Shown here in pieces: positions 9,256 to 21,300 of a stretch of DNA of 64,000 nt (position 1 is the first letter of the stretch; every line of letters starts with the position of its first letter). Location: NCBI GenBank assembly GCA_024180945.1, contig JAKSGN010000027.1, positions 1 to 64,000 of the forward strand. The letters run 5' to 3'. The position numbers were made by a program, and so were the translations under genes. This DNA comes from Macrophomina tecta (Eukaryota; Ascomycota; Dothideomycetes; Botryosphaeriales; Botryosphaeriaceae). Below the pieces are notes generated by a model. That model saw only the letters and a list, made by a program, of their open reading frames with translations. It did not search any database and was not told the DNA's origin.

Positions 9256-11202
9256 ATGGCTGCTTTCTGGGAGGGGATCCCTCTTGTTGGACCCGCACTG
9301 ACCGCGACGGCGGATGTCGTCGAAAGTGGAATAAACGGGGCCGCGGGTATCGCCGCAGCGCTCGCAAACCGTGCGGCTGGCGTAGCGCTCGGAGAAGACA
9401 GAAAGAAAAAATTGGCGACCGAATTCTCCGCGTGGCTCATTGACACCGTTGGCGGCGAGGACCAGCTCGTCGACATCACGACGGATGTTGTCAAAAAGAG
9501 TGGCAAAGACCCGCTGAGCGCTCTCATCGCAGAAGTGTTGCGGCGGTCGCTGGACGTCCTTTGTCACGTATTCGATCTCATGGACCCCGGACCACTTTTC
9601 GAATCGCTTCTGAAGACTGCAAGATGTCTCATAAACCGAATACATCAGGGGTACACGGAAGCAGCGCGAAAGCTCCTTGGAGAAGTGCTAAACAGCTCGT
9701 TGCGGCTGATCTACCCGACCTTGGACGAGATCGACCCCAACGTGTTGCTGGTCACGCTGGGACGGCTGACTCAGACGGTCCTCACTTCCATACTGGCCAA
9801 GGTGGGGAATCTCGACACTATCCAGAGCGGCGTGATGAGCAACGACCTCAACGCAGCAACCATTGGACTACTGTGGACCCGCCGCGGCGAACTGGTGAGT
9901 TGGGTCGTTGACGTGGTTGAGTGCGCTAAGTGCTACGCCACGGCTATGTCACTGGACGGAGAGCAGGATCAAGACAATCCGCACGGGGTAGACAATGAGT
10001 TCGACTTCTCGCAGGCCATGAATCGGCACGCCCTAGTATGCCAAGCTCAGAGACTGGTGAAATCGCTCGTCTTCATCCTGACTAAAGCGGCGGACCCTGT
10101 CACTTTCAGCGAGATCGATATGACCACGCAAACCCAACTGTGCAGTGACATCCTCGACTCGGGAGCGGTCCTCGAAATCAGACCCTCAGGGTGGCAACGT
10201 GTTATACGCCCATATCCAGTGGGGGAATGGGTGCGAATACCACCTGCGACTCCAGCAGCAAAGTCAGAAACATCAGCGGTAGCTGAACCAGGGGAATCAG
10301 CGGCAGCGAAACCGAAGAAATCAGTCAATGGAGAACCGAAGAAATCAGCGAATGCGGAACAGGAGACACCAGCGACCGCGAAACCAGGGACTGCGGGACC
10401 AGAGGACCGGGAAGAAGATAAAGCGGAGATCACAAACGAGAAATGGTTGTTCGTCAATGGCATCGCTAACGAGCTCTTCTGGCTTCACCTCTCTTGCAAG
10501 AAACTGGCAAAATGGTACTCAAGAGAGGTGACTGGTGTCTACAACAGGGCCGATGGCATTTTGTGGGACTTGGTTGAATGTGCGGGCCAAAGGGACCGCT
10601 ATGGGAAGGGAAGCGTCGAGAGCCAGAAGAACATGGTTGTAAGGACGAGGAGCAGCCAACTGGCTCAGGAGTCGTTGAAGGAGCAGTTGCAGGCCGCGCT
10701 GGAGCAAGCAAAAGACGGAAAGAAATACGAATACGTTGTGATGATTGCGCATTCCCAGGGCTGTCTCGTCCTCCGTCTCGTGCTCGAACAGCTACTCGAT
10801 CAAGGTTCGGAGAGCATTCGCGAAACGATGCGGGAGCGGCTTTGCGTCTTCACATTCGGCAACCCGAGCGTCGATTGGAAGATAGACCCCCAACACGTTC
10901 TCCGCACCGAGCATTTTGCAAACAAGAAAGATTTTGTTGCACAACTCGGAGTCATCAGTGAACACAAACAAGCGGATAGCGGCTATGAGCGGGAATATGT
11001 CTTTGTCAACAGAGAGAAGGACTGGATTGGCCATCTCTTCGGAACACAGTATAGTCTTGACAGCCGCCATTACAAAGACGAATACGCGGACGAGCGCGGC
11101 GAAGTGACTGGCTACAAGTCATGGTTACTTGGTTGTATGGGTGGAAAGCCTCTCAGTGAAGCGAGAAGTAAGTTTTACTGCGAACCTTTCTCAACCCCAT
11201 GA
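9256..11202 (+). CDS. putative alpha/beta-hydrolase with Gly/Ala-rich N-terminus, 648 aa
   Basis: I do not recognise the gene by name. The frame is intronless; the ATG at 9256 is the first in frame, with only a TTG upstream. Residues ~7-45 form a Gly/Ala-rich amphipathic or membrane-inserting stretch (GINGAAGIAAALANRAAG). Residues ~60-320 look mostly helical. Residues ~332-392 are a low-complexity Lys/Glu/Pro/Ala linker with repeated KPKKS and EPKKS words. The C-terminal third starts at WLFVNGI (residue ~397). It carries AHSQG (Ser ~500), a nucleophile elbow with Ala in place of the first Gly, then TFGNPS as in lipase-like folds, and DWIGH as a possible acid/His region. A serine hydrolase or lipase-like role is inferred from these motifs. 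The base composition is normal, although the RIP-mutated block begins 0.9 kb downstream. Confidence 0.65.
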   Translation: MAAFWEGIPLVGPALTATADVVESGINGAAGIAAALANRAAGVALGEDRKKKLATEFSAWLIDTVGGEDQLVDITTDVVKKSGKDPLSALIAEVLRRSLDVLCHVFDLMDPGPLFESLLKTARCLINRIHQGYTEAARKLLGEVLNSSLRLIYPTLDEIDPNVLLVTLGRLTQTVLTSILAKVGNLDTIQSGVMSNDLNAATIGLLWTRRGELVSWVVDVVECAKCYATAMSLDGEQDQDNPHGVDNEFDFSQAMNRHALVCQAQRLVKSLVFILTKAADPVTFSEIDMTTQTQLCSDILDSGAVLEIRPSGWQRVIRPYPVGEWVRIPPATPAAKSETSAVAEPGESAAAKPKKSVNGEPKKSANAEQETPATAKPGTAGPEDREEDKAEITNEKWLFVNGIANELFWLHLSCKKLAKWYSREVTGVYNRADGILWDLVECAGQRDRYGKGSVESQKNMVVRTRSSQLAQESLKEQLQAALEQAKDGKKYEYVVMIAHSQGCLVLRLVLEQLLDQGSESIRETMRERLCVFTFGNPSVDWKIDPQHVLRTEHFANKKDFVAQLGVISEHKQADSGYEREYVFVNREKDWIGHLFGTQYSLDSRHYKDEYADERGEVTGYKSWLLGCMGGKPLSEARSKFYCEPFSTP

Positions 11203-12117
11203 GGAATTCTAACGCATCTGTTTGACAGGAAAGGTAGGGGGATAATGCATGACACGGACAACACATTGATGTCCATTTGAGGCTGCTGGCTTTTCATGTG
11301 CTAAATTTCAGTACCACCTATTTTTACAAATTGATCACTGTAGCGGGGATTATAACAAGCGAACTACTTCCAAGGATTTAATCATGTTTCGCGTTAATCT
11401 TTAAACCCACGCCACCGTCGGGAATTTTAAATCGCTGGTGTTCTGGTTCGCTATGAGCCTCTGGCTCCGAAATTCATATGTTGAGTATTTTGTATTCACA
11501 AAACTCTTGGGATTAATATAAAATCCCCCTGCTAAGCTTTAAACAAAGTCCATCTACTCTATTAAAGAAGATCCACACATCGCAGGGGTATTAACGGGGC
11601 ACGGTTGCTAATAATTAATTTAATAAATCTTCGAAGTGTTAATTAGAGTTAAGTTAAATTCATTTACCCTAACCTATCGCTCTAAGTGTTAGGATCCCGC
11701 CTAATATATGCGTAGAACAGACAGCCTAACACGTGACGATAAGAACGCCCTAGGCATGAAAAAGCCACAATAAGAATAGGGGTTAGGTCAAAGCACCGGG
11801 CGTGGATGAGATTCCCGCAGTTGTGTGGCGCGAGCTCTGGCCAGTGGTTAGCAAGCATATCCATCAGTTATTTAACGAATCTTTATTCTGGATAATACAA
11901 CATACACACCCTTGGCGTGTAATATAACACTTTATACACTTGCGTAGCGAAATATACACCCATTTTTATTAAGAAATACGATCTTTTCTTAAATATCTCT
12001 ACTATAATGTAGTAATATATAAATAGTTATCTTAGATATAGAAATTTAGGATCTTCTTTAGAGTTAGGACGATAAGGGTAGTTAAAAAAAAATTAGAAGT
12101 TTAGATTAGTATTTTAG
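11203..12117. other. gene-poor border of the transposon block
   Basis: Composition shifts progressively to AT-rich, with RIP-like TA excess from about 11500. No gene is supported. TTTAG at 12113-12117 is the left target-site copy of element A. Confidence 0.6.
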
Positions 12118-12585
12118 TATTACGGCGCAGCCTCCACAGGATAAGAAATAAATAGAATAAGGGAATAAAGCGGGGTGTAGATACGCGCTATAGAAAGATC
12201 TATAAAGAGAGTTACGTAAATTACGTAACGCTAAGTATTAATCTATATACTCTCGCCTAGGTAAATATAGATTAAATAGATTAAATCTCTTTAATCTCTA
12301 TAATCTATCCTCTATAGAAACAAATTAATAGAATTAATACTAGATTATAGATACTTTTCTACTAGTATATAAACTATACTTCTTAGATAGCTTTAACCTT
12401 CGTAGTTAACTTTAATAATAGAATTTAGACTCTATTAGTAATATAGCCTTTATACGTAGTACTTAGTTCTATTATATATTCGACTTACTCTTACCCTCTT
12501 CTTATATCTATTTAAGAAAATCCTTTAATAGGTTTTCTTTCTCTTTAGTATTTAGATTCTTAGAGATAAAGACCTACTCGTTATA
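12118..12585 (+). repeat. 5' LTR of chromovirus A
   Basis: Starts TATTACGGCGCAGCC (TG changed to TA) and ends CTCGTTATA. It aligns with 48500-48964 throughout. Confidence 0.85.
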
Positions 12586-13751
12586 CTTTAACTATTATCT
12601 TTATAAGAAGAGGAAGGCTCTAAAATTAAGTCTTATCGAATAAGATATTACCTCCTAATAAGTTTAGAAAATAACAATAGCACTAGGATCTTAGATAGAG
12701 ATTAACCCGACTAAGGGTTAGATTTAGAATACCTAAGGGCCAGCTTAGCCCGTATAATAAATGGAGCCTACTAGAGCTAAGCTCTTATAGCTTATCGAGA
12801 AGCTAAAGACTTAAAATACTCGACTATTTAAATATATAATAAAGCGGAGCGCTACTAAGGTTAAAATAGTAGTACCTAAGAAGTTTAATAGAGATAAAAA
12901 AAAGCTTTAATTCTTTCTACTCTAAATATAACGCTACCTCTAGTTTAACTAAGCGTAATTTAATAGCGATACTAAAGAAGTACTCTTCGTATTAACCTAC
13001 CTTAGAGAAATAATAGAGATATAGATAAAACTATATCTTTACGACTACTTAGCTAATAAATACTCTCTTAAGAAAAGATAAGAAAAAACTAAAAAAATCT
13101 TTAATATATATATAAGATTCGTAAATAACCTTAGGGCTACTTTTAATAATTAAGATAAAGTCTATAAAGCCTTTAACAATATTATAACTATTAAATAACT
13201 AGAATCTATAGCTATCTACGTAACTAAGTTCTAGTAGCTTATAGCCTACCTTAAATAGTTAAATAAGACTTTCCGCGACCTCTTCTATAAGAGCCTAAAG
13301 GAAGAAGTTAAGAAGAATATAATTATCTATAAATACTTAGCTATCTTCTAGAAGATAGTAGACCTTATATCTTAAATTAATAATTATATATATAAATAGA
13401 AGATAGGCTCTTAATAAGCTAATACCTTAAAGCCTCGCTATAAAAGAATAATTCTTAAAGGTAAAAATACTATAGCCCTTAACGCGGTTAATAGATAAGC
13501 TTCTAAGAAGGATAATAATAATAATTAAAATAATAATAAGAAGCCTAAAGAACCTAACCTAAACTAAATAAATAAGTAGAAATAGCGCTATAAAAATTAA
13601 CTCTATATTATCTATAATAGTAATAAGTACTTCTCTTCTAAGTACCTATAGAATCCTCGTAATAAGAAAGATAAAAAGTAAACCTTAAATACTTAGTATA
13701 AAGTATTAGTTATATCCCGCTAAGGTAATTATAATATACTATACTAGATAG
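12586..13751 (+). pseudogene. gag remnant of chromovirus A
   Basis: Colinear with the gag region of element B at 30150-31310. Readable pieces include FRDLFYKSLKEEVKKN near 13275, and a decayed zinc-knuckle area lies around 13590-13660. In-frame TAG/TAA codons occur throughout, as expected when CAG, CAA or TGG codons are hit by RIP. Element C interrupts it at 13757. Confidence 0.7.
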
Positions 13752-13756
13752 TCTAC

Positions 13757-14534
13757 TGTAACGGCGGCCTCTTCTACTAGGCTTTAGAATCGCCTAGTAG
13801 GGTTAGGTAGCTAAAGGGTTTACCTTAAAGAATAAGAGAAGGGTAAAGAATTAGAACGATAGTAGTAATTACGTAATATATCGGTACGCGATGCGCGTTA
13901 GGCTTGTTACCTCTAATAGGGTTATATTAGAACTTTAAGTTAACTATAAAGATTAAAGTACTATCTAATAAGTATATCTATATACTATAGGAAAATTGTA
14001 GCAATCTAAATTGATATAGCTAGATTAAAGCAGCTGGATTAATAGTATTAGATTATTAATCTTAGATTAGGTTAATCTAGGTAGGCCCTATAAGTCCCAC
14101 GTAACTCGGGCGCTAAAGCCCGTTTCCTGGAATCCGACTTCTATATTAGTTACGGGAGTATTCTACCGCTAAACCATCGTTTCTTAGATCGTATAAGTTG
14201 TCCGACTTTCTCTCGTCCGTTCCTCTTAGCTCGAAGCCGGTTTCCGGGATTTGTGACTTCTCCCTTATGGGCGTTCTTTTTCTACGGGAGTTTACCTAGT
14301 CTGTGTTCTCGTAGTCTTGCTATACCGCGTGGGCGTCGCTTTCGTGCGGGCTCCTATTACTGCCTTATCTAGGCCTATACGCGCCGTCTTTTCTTGCGGC
14401 TAGTTTTCCCGTGCGGGCGTGCTAGTGGTGCGGCTCTATCGTTTCTATAGGTTTCTAGCCCCTGCGGTGCCTTTTCCCGTGCGGGCCTTCCGCCCGTGGG
14501 GTTATAAAGCCCTTGTCCTCTAGGGTTCGTAACA
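13757..14534 (-). repeat. 3' LTR of chromovirus C
   Basis: Starts TGTAACGGCGG and ends GGTTCGTAACA on the plus strand. It retains GC-rich words such as CCCGTGCGGG, less mutated than the A/B LTRs. Confidence 0.88.
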
Positions 14535-14552
14535 CTATCCCCCCTCTTAAGG

Positions 14553-14569
14553 ATCTTCGGCCCGAAGAT
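14553..14569. promoter_or_regulatory. conserved palindrome beside the polypurine tract (C)
   Basis: ATCTTCGG-C-CCGAAGAT, a perfect 8-bp inverted repeat, about 20 bp inside the LTR. Counterparts sit at the same place in D, B and A. It lies in the ~105-bp leader of the antisense frame starting at 14640. Confidence 0.6.
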
Positions 14570-14639
14570 TTATCCGTCCGTCTATATCTTAGGCTTTTTT
14601 CGTTTTCTTATTTTCTTTCTTTACTGTAAGCCTTCCACC

Positions 14640-15383
14640 ATGCCTCCGAAACGAAAGCGCGATTTATAAAAGACTAAGCGTAAGTCTCTAGGTACGAAGA
14701 TTAATTTACTAGGTATCGCGATATCTATTCCTTATTCGCAGTATTTGCTTCTGAACGCCCAGCGAAAGGCGGAGGAGCCTAAGGTAGTATACTAGATAGC
14801 CTTGGGTTTTTCTCGTTATAGCGAATATTATCGTACCGGGCGCACTAGTTATAATACCAGCGGGCTTAAGAACTCCGATTATTAGTTCTTCTTTAGTAGT
14901 CTCGCTAGTCTACTAACCCTTTCTCTAGTTAAGCGTCTTCATCGTGCCTTAGACAAGGCGCGCTCGGAATGTGCTACTTTTAAGGATTAGCTTTAAAAGG
15001 TGGCCTCCGGTCTTTCTCGTACTAAAAAATAGTAGGAGTTACTTAAGCGTCGTGCTACCCTAATATTATAGCGTAAGTCGGACACGATCGATATACTTAG
15101 GAAGTTAAAAGCGTTAGAGGCTAGAAATACCTCTGACCCTAAAAATGCTAAGGAGAAACGATCGCTAAAGCGTTTACGTGGCGATGCCTTAGCTAATAAC
15201 GTTATAGGGTCGTCCTAGTCTATTAGATCTCCTGGCGTTAGTTCGGGTTCTACGCCTCCCGAGGATTCCGGTTTAGTTAATTAGGCGCGGTTGTCTTTGT
15301 TTCCTAACTTTAATTTTAGGTTCTTCGTATATAACGAGTCGGTGGTATTAGTCGATCTAGGTTTCGGCGATAGAACTTATTAA
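14640..15383 (+). pseudogene. antisense accessory ORF of chromovirus C, RIP-interrupted
   Basis: Unrecognised protein encoded opposite to gag-pol. One frame of 247 codons runs from ATG at 14640 (MPPKRKRD) to TAA at 15381. It is broken only by about ten TAG/TAA codons of the kind RIP makes from Gln or Trp. At one of them element D still has CAG where C has TAG (TCCCAGTCT against TCCTAGTCT). A basic KRKR N-terminus (nuclear-localisation-like) is followed by IPYSQYLLL, then a likely coiled coil from LVKRLHRALDKARSE to RKLKALEARN, then KRSLKRLRGDALANN and a Ser/Gly-rich tail. The frame begins 105 bp from the LTR, and its last ~75 bp overlap the pol end on the other strand. D carries the same protein at 40363-41098. 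Function is unknown. Confidence 0.65.
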
Positions 15384-18300
15384 TAAGTTCTTAATAGTCG
15401 TAGAGTTCTAGTAGTTCCTAGGTATTATTCTAGTCTTCTTTCTATTTGAGGAGGTATTAGAATTAACTATTAATATAGCCGCTGTCTAGGACTTATTCTA
15501 CGTTCTAGTCTACATTTTTATCGGCGTTTAGATTTTTCGGTAGCATTTCTTCTGTTTAGCGCAACGGTGTAGCGTTTTCTAGTACCGGTTCGAGAAGTAA
15601 GACGTGAAATATAGGGTATATCCGCATAGTATTAGGTAATCTAAGGCGGAAATTAACCTTTCTAATCTATTCTTCGATTTCGAACGGTTCGATTTTCTTA
15701 AAGTCTAATTTGTTGTTCGGCCGTTTTGTCTTAATGTTTTTTCTAAGGAGGTAAACTTTGTCCCCCCCTTTTAGCTTTAGTGCCTCCTAGTACCGTCTAT
15801 TATAGTATTTACCTATTTATAGGGCTATAAATTCGAGGTCTAGGTGTAGTTATTTGTAGAGTACCTTTAGCTAGTCTGCTTTAAGGATTTCTTTTTAGGC
15901 TAGGAATTCGCTTAGTATTAACTCTTTGTAAGCTATGGGCTCGTAACCGTAATTAGCGTAGAACGGGGATTCTTACGTAGCTAACGCTTTTAAGCTGTTG
16001 TACGCGAACTATACGAGCGGTAGTAGCTTAACCTAGTTATCTTACGCGTAGTTAAGGTAGTAGCGTAGGTACTATTTTAGCGTCTAATTTGTTCGTTCTA
16101 TCTATCCATCTATTTAAGGGTGTGCTGTGGTCGAGAGCTTATACTTAGCTCTAAGCTAGCGGGTAAGAGTCTACTAAAATCGAAATATAAATAGCCGATC
16201 TCTATCTAATACGAGCTCTTCTAGTAACCCGTAGTTACCGAGGATTATTCTAAGGAACGTATAGGCGAGTTCTTCCGCATTTACCGTTTTAAGATATAGT
16301 AAGTAGTATACGTACTTCGTTATTCTATTAACGATAACTAGGATCGAGTTATACTTAACCTTAGTAAGCGGTTCTTCTAACTTAGGTAGGTCCGTAATAA
16401 AGTCTAGCGAGATGAATTACTAAGGGCGCTTCGGTACCGGTAGCGGCTAAAGTAGTCCATAGGGTGCGTGCCTCGCGGCCTTACTTCTAATATAAAGATC
16501 GCATTGCGAGACTACCCGTTAAACGGTTCTTCTTAGCCCTAGAAAGTAGTAGCTTCTCGTAATTCACTCTATTATCTTATTTATTTCTTAATAATCGTAT
16601 GCTAGGGCCTCGTGTATATCCTTTATAAGCTCTTCCCGTAGTTTAACCGGAACGTAGACTAATTCTAAAAATAGAATAGTGCTGTCTACGTTTCTAGTTA
16701 CTTAGGAGTCGTTGTCGAGTTCTCCGAATTCTTAAGCTATTACGTTATCTACGTAGGCTCCTTGGATTTTCTGCTCCTATTCGTTGCCTTCGAGGCGTAT
16801 CGCTAGGGCGAATAGTCTAACTAGGGTAAGCGAGTCGTTTAGTCCTTTTTTAAGCTACGTTTATTCTAGGCTATAAATAGCTGTGATCTAGCGGCTACGG
16901 CTAGTGGGTATAAAAGACCCGTTCTTCTGCGTATTAAGTATTATAGGTTGTGGACCTAGCTTTTCTTTGATATAGTTAGCTCGTCTACTTAGCGTATCTA
17001 TGCGAGCGTTCTTAGATCCCTTTCTATAGGTAATCTTTATATTATAGAACGCTAGTTCTTTAGCCTACCGAACCTGTCGTCGGTTTAATTCCTTAGTAGT
17101 AGTAAAGTGCGAGAGGTTCTTGTGGTCGTAGTAGACTATAACCTAGTACTTAGCGCCTTCGAGGTAGTATCTCTATTCTTTAAAAGCTATAACTATGGCT
17201 AAGAGTTTCTTATCGTAGACGTCGTAGTTCTTCTCAGTAGGTATTATTTTCCTTAAGTAGTAGGCGATAGGGTATAGTCTACCTTCTTCGTTTAGCTAAC
17301 TAAGTACGGCTCCTATAGCGTAGTCTAAAGTGTCGGTTTCTACCGTAATCGGTAGGTCTAGATTATAGAGCCCTAGAACCGGTACTTCTATAAATATCCG
17401 CTTTAGTAAGTCGAATGCTCGTTATTATCTTTCTTTCTATATAAACCTGTGTTCCTTCTTAGTAGTGTCGGTTAGAGGTGCCGCTATTTTAGCATAGTTT
17501 ATAATAAACTTCCGGTAAAAGTTAGTAAATCTAAGGAAGGATTACACTTCTTTAACGGTTCGCGGTATTAGCTAGTCTCTAATTGCGTCTAGTTTCTTGT
17601 CGTCTATGCCGATATGCCCTAGGGTAATAATAAACCCTAGGTATTCTATCTTTTATATATACTACTCGCTCTTTTCTAGGGCTACTTGGAGGTTTCGTTT
17701 ATCTAAGGCCTTTAGGACTTTTCTTACGTGCTCGGTGTGTTTCTCGAGCGTTTCCGAGTATATTAGGATATTATCTAGGTAAGCCAAGACGAATATATCT
17801 AAATACGGACGTAGGGTATCGTTAACTAAGCTCTAGAAGATAGCCGGTACGTTAATAAGCCTAAAAGACATTACCGTATACTCGTAATATCTAAATCGCG
17901 TTTAGAACGTAGTCTTCTATTCTTTACCTTTCTTAATACGAACTAAGTGGTAACCTTCTTGGAGGTCTAGTTTCGTAAAGAACTTAGCGTTGCGAAGCTT
18001 GTTACGAACCCCCGGGGACAAGGGCTTTATGACCCCACGGGCTGGGAGCCCGCACGGGAAAAGGCACCGCAGGGGCCAGAAACCCTCACGGGCAGCAGAG
18101 CCGCACGACCAAGGCGCCCGCACGGGAAAACCAGCCTCAAGGGAGGACGGCGCGTACGGACCCAGGCTAGGCAACAACAGAAGCCCACACGGGAACGACG
18201 CCCACGCGGCGCAGCGACACACCAAGGGCAGAATCCCGCAGGGGAAGAATCAGTCACGGAAGTACGCTTGGCCAAACCGGGTAGTAAGTACAGGAGTATA

Positions 18301-21300
18301 CACCCTTGCCAAGGGCAGGAGATGGAACCCGGGAAACCGACTTTCGAGCACGAAGAACGAACAAGAGAAAGGCGGACATATCGTCCGCTCATCAAGGAAG
18401 AAGTCGGATTCCGGAAAACGGGCATTAGCGCCCAAGTCACGTGGGGCCCACCAGGCCCACTCGAGGATCAGAAGCCTTGGCACTGATCCAACTCTCAGAT
18501 TGATCCAACACCACGACTGATCCAACAGTCGTCCTGATCCCCAGATTGTCATAGCTTTCCTACAGTATATAGAACACACTCATTAGGTAGTACTTTGGCC
18601 TTCGTGGTCAACTCAAGATTCCAATACAGACTTATTGGAGGTAACAAGCCTGACGCGCACCGCGCACCGACCTGTCACGTGATCGCTACCCATCGTTCCA
18701 ATCCTTTACCCTTCTCTTGTCCTTCAAGGTAAACCTTACCGCTACCTGACCCTGCTAGGCGACTCCGAAGCCTAGTGGAAGAGGCCGCCGTTACAAAGCT
18801 TATCCTATAATTCGTCGATACGAGGTAATAGATATTGGTTTTTTACCGTAATATTATTTAGCTATCTATAGTCGACGTAGAGGCGGAGCTTACTATTCTT
18901 TTTTAGAACGAATAGGATAGAGTATTCTACCGGCGACTATAAGGGTCGTATATATCCTCGTTCTAGGTTTTTATTAATATATTCCCGTAATGCTTTAGCC
19001 TCTGTCTTAGACAAGGAGTAAATGGGCTTAAAAGTAGATTATATTCCCGGGAGTAAGGGTATCTTATAATTCCATGGCTAATACTCTAGTAGTTGTTCTT
19101 TACCTCTTTCTTAGAATATTCTCGGTATATCCTAGAATTCCTATAGGACTATCTCTAATTCCGGTATAGGTGCTGATTTGTTCTTAGTAGGCCTTATAAT
19201 TCCGCTAAGGTCTACGCTAACCTTAGCTACTAAAATATCTTTGTCGTTATAGCTCTTATACCCGAGGGGGTTAGTACCTACTTTATCCGGGTAACCGTAT
19301 CGTCTATTAAGCCTCTAGGGGTAGTCTCCTCCGACTAGCTTTAGGCTATTCTTATTCTTGTCCGTAAGGCCCCGTTTTATACGAGTAAGAGTCTTCTGCT
19401 CGATATCTTTACTAGGTTTTACGTAAATCGTATAGGCCTTTTCTCCTCGTCTTGTTATAAGTTTTAGCGCTCGGTAGCTAATAGTCTTAATATCTACGGG
19501 TACGTTATTATCCCGCTATCTTGGCTCGAAGGTTCCGCTCTAGCTTCTAGGCTCTAGCGCTTTCTTCTAGCGCTATTAGCTTCTTCTTGCCGTTGCGAGG
19601 TGGCGTCTATAGTATTTATTAGGGAACGTAATAGTCTCTATTCTCTAGCTAATATATGGCTCGTAAGTCTTTAGCTACGATATCCCTAGGATAATGTCAT
19701 GTCCGGGGATTATTATTACGTTAAGGTTAATTCGTTCTTAGTAATTACTAATAGTAAGGGGTGCTTTTCCTATCTTGATTCGTATCTAGCTATTTCCGTA
19801 TTCCGCTAGGGAGCCGTCTACCGTGCTTAGCCGATAAGGGTAATCCTTGGCTTACTAGGGTAGTTAGTTTTTAACGATAAACTTAGGGTCGACGAATACG
19901 CCTTATACGCCGCTATTAATTATAGCTATTGCCTTTTTCCCGCAAAATGTAACTGGGATGTGTAAAAGTCGGTATAAGTTTAATCTAGTAGGTATAATTC
20001 CGTTCGCTATGCGTATAACCTAGTTAAGGGACTTATCTAACGGCCCCTCCTAGGATTTCTATCTAGGGGAGCCGTCTAGTTTTTTAACGTCGGTCGTTCT
20101 GTTATTTTGTAACGGATATATTCGTTCTATTTATTTACTAGGATTGGCGTATCTTTCTATTACGTCTATCTACCGCGCTTAATTAGTCGTCTCTAGTAGA
20201 TCCACCCGTTTCGGACCTAATACTAGAAGGTAGGCATGTCGTATTTTTCGTAGAGTATCTATTATAAGGTGCCCCTATCCCTAGTTACTATGCCGTACTA
20301 ACAGAGGGTGTAGGCTATGTTATAAAGATACTATAGGTCTTATTATTGTCGTACTTCCTATGCCTCGTCCTCTAGCTAAGATACGAGTTCGTTGGCCGTC
20401 TCGAGTAGTAATTCTTTCTAGGGGTTCTAGGTGTCGTCTTACTATACGCGTACGTATATCTTTTTTTACTATACCTTGTATTGCTGCGTCCCGAGGTCAA
20501 TTATAGGGCCTGGAATCTAGGTGACTATAGGCTCTAGACTATTAGTAACGCGGCGTGTCTCTTCGTATCGAGTTAGGTGCTCGGTTATTCTTATAAGCGT
20601 GGCTTCGTCCTACTACCGCTCGTTGTCGGTCGTGCTCGACTCTAGAGTACTATTATATAGTTCCCCCATATCGCTGTCGACTAGGTCCTCGTCGTTGGAA
20701 AAGGCCTTAATAAGCTCTTCCTCTATTCTTAGGGTCGCATTAACGTGTTATAGCTTCTTAGGGTACTAGCCTATAGCGTTCTTGTCGCTCTAGTAAGTAG
20801 TATAGTTATTATTATAGTAGGCTATCTAGCTAAGCCTTTAATACTCGGGGCTCTAGCTTTCTTCGCATCGCTTATTAAATTCGGCGAAGGGGTTTTCTTG
20901 CTTAGTAACCGTAGAGACTTCTCGGCTTTTCGGTTCTTGCGTCGTAGCCGAGACTTATTTATTCTTCTTAAGGTAGTAGTATATCTTTTTCTAAGTCTTA
21001 CCGTAGTAGACGTATAGTCCTTTTTCGAACCTTTATTTTTATTCCGGGGTCTATTCTTTACGTTGTTTTTCCTTATAGCCGTTGTTCTTTTTCCTATAGT
21101 AGTTATTCCTTTTAGGTAAGTCGTTTCGGCGGTTAATATTATCTAGCTTTATGGCATCTCCTCCTTCCTAAGTATATCTAGGGCGCGCTAGGCGCGAAGT
21201 ATTAACTCCGTAGTTTACCTTATACTTCTCGGATTAGCGCTCGAAGAGACGGTTATCGCATTTAATAGCTAGCTTAATAAGCTCGTCTAGGGTCTTAGAA

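Noticed and set aside
17990..18580. Open frames on both strands within 18000-18795
   Set aside because: They lie in a GC-rich solo LTR and have no coding features.
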